From Diadema setosum (Eukaryota > Echinodermata > Echinoidea > Diadematoida > Diadematidae), in the NCBI GenBank assembly GCA_033980235.1, contig CM067062.1, positions 14,183,664 through 14,247,663 on the forward strand: a stretch of 64,000 nt of DNA, in the 5' to 3' direction. The notes below the pieces were generated by a model. It did no database searches. It had not been told where the DNA came from and worked only from the letters and a program-made list of their open reading frames with translations. The stretch's first letter is position 1; the number at the start of each line of letters is the position of its first letter. This document shows, in pieces, positions 63,153 through 64,000 of this stretch. Both the position numbers and the translations under genes were made by a program.

Positions 63153-63333
63153 AGATGATGACTTTTGTTGTCGGGAACATGTACCAAACGTTCCACCCTC
63201 AGGGTTTGAAATGCTATTTCCGGAGGCTATAAGTCCCTCGACTTTGTCTCGGGACTTATAACCTCCCTCAGTAGCATTTCAAACCCTTCGGGTGGAACAT
63301 TCTGTATGTTCCCTCCCCCGCCAGTCATCATCT
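63153..63333. mobile_element. Foldback element with ~65-bp inner arms
   Basis: The outer AGATGATGACT (63153) pairs with AGTCATCATCT (63323). The inner arms 63173-63237 and 63251-63313 are near-complete reverse complements around a 13-bp loop. Landmarks are GGGTTTGAAATGCTA and TAGCATTTCAAACCC. Non-coding. Confidence 0.85.
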
Positions 63334-63461
63334 ATATGTGTCATTAACAAGAATAACTAGAGAAGTACTCTGAGAGCGCAGACCTCCGCCAAGCAGCTAA
63401 TTTTCACCAATAATCATGTTCTTCCAGAGATCAGTGATTTCCACCCATAGGATCGGTGTAA

Positions 63462-63895
63462 TAATGTCAGAGGTAAAAATGTCAGGTCAAAATGTCAGAA
63501 GTAAGAATATCAGAGGTAAAAATGTCAGAGGTAAAAATGTCAGCAGTAAAAATGTCAGAAGTAAAAAAATGTCAGAGGTAAAAATGTCACAGGTAAAAAT
63601 GTCACAGGTAAAAATGTCAGACGTAGAAATGTCAGAGGTAAAAATGTCAGAGGTAAAAATGTCAGAGGAAAAAATATCAGAGACAAAAATGTCAGAGATA
63701 AAAAAAATTTAGAGGTATAAAAAATGTCAGAGATAAAAATGTCAGAGGTAAAGATGTCAGAAGTAAAAATTTCACAGACAAAAACGTCAGAAGTGAATAT
63801 GTCATAGAGGTAAAAATGTCAGATGTAAAAATGTCAGAGGTCAAGTTATCACAAGTTAAAATGTCAGAGGTAAAGATGTCAGAGATAAAAATGTC
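63462..63895 (+). repeat. 15-bp minisatellite (ATGTCAGAGGTAAAA)n
   Basis: About 27 units, mostly 15 bp. The first 250 bp keeps a frame reading M-S-E-V-K repeatedly; single-base length changes then break it. It is followed by an ATT microsatellite. I treat it as a tandem repeat, not a gene. Confidence 0.85.
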
Positions 63896-63901
63896 GAAAT
63901 G

Positions 63902-64000
63902 GGAAATTATCATTATTATTATTATTATTATTACTATTACTATTATTATTACTAATATTACTATTATCATTATTATTATTATTATTATCACTGTTACTAT
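63902..64000. repeat. (ATT)n microsatellite at window edge
   Basis: Imperfect ATT/ACT trinucleotide repeat continuing to the window end. Confidence 0.9.

Overview
This is eukaryotic genomic DNA. It is intron-rich, AT-rich and full of microsatellites, foldback (MITE-like) elements, tRNA-derived SINEs and tandem satellites. Several repeats belong to types common in marine invertebrate genomes, such as the element whose ends read TGCCTCCGCC/GGCGGAGGCA and the one starting with a CTCACCTGAGCC hairpin. With the protein architecture this suggests a marine deuterostome, most likely an echinoderm. That placement is inference; no species-specific marker was identified.

One large gene on the + strand dominates the window. 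Its 5' end lies upstream. I assembled 28 exons between 1418 and 51337 by following GT/AG borders and reading-frame phase. Every junction keeps one open frame, giving about 1,766 C-terminal residues and a stop codon. The protein is a type I membrane, zonadhesin/mucin-like mosaic: Ser/Thr-rich mini-exons (1418-4764); an 18.5 kb intron; cassette 1, vWD-C8-TIL-TILa/EGF (23250-33552); cassette 2 of the same order (34731-39895); six FN3-like domains, each ending in a two-cysteine C-x8/9-C tail (41356-46592), with a mucin-like stretch before the fifth; a short Thr-rich stalk (47485-47547); one transmembrane helix (48845-48947); and a cytoplasmic tail of about 95 residues (51052-51337). A 3' UTR follows, with AATAAA signals at 52670 and 53147.

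The two cassettes share exon borders and phases and look like a tandem duplication. Cassette 1 keeps the GDPH sequence linked to autocleavage in mucin-type vWD domains; cassette 2 has GGPH. Each of the first four FN3-like domains is a single phase 1-1 exon, so it can be skipped or duplicated without a frameshift. The mini-exon region shows recent tandem duplication, one copy cut short by a roughly 2 kb repeat.

The introns and the last 11 kb hold most of the repeats: a 315-bp satellite with a dimeric higher-order unit (1748-3760); a 49-bp minisatellite with a 560-bp higher-order period and an inverted first unit (49000-50511); at least ten foldback elements, including a Harbinger-like MITE with a TTA target duplication (60941-61378); three tRNA-like SINE remnants; and a 15-bp minisatellite near the right edge. 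I found no second convincing protein gene.
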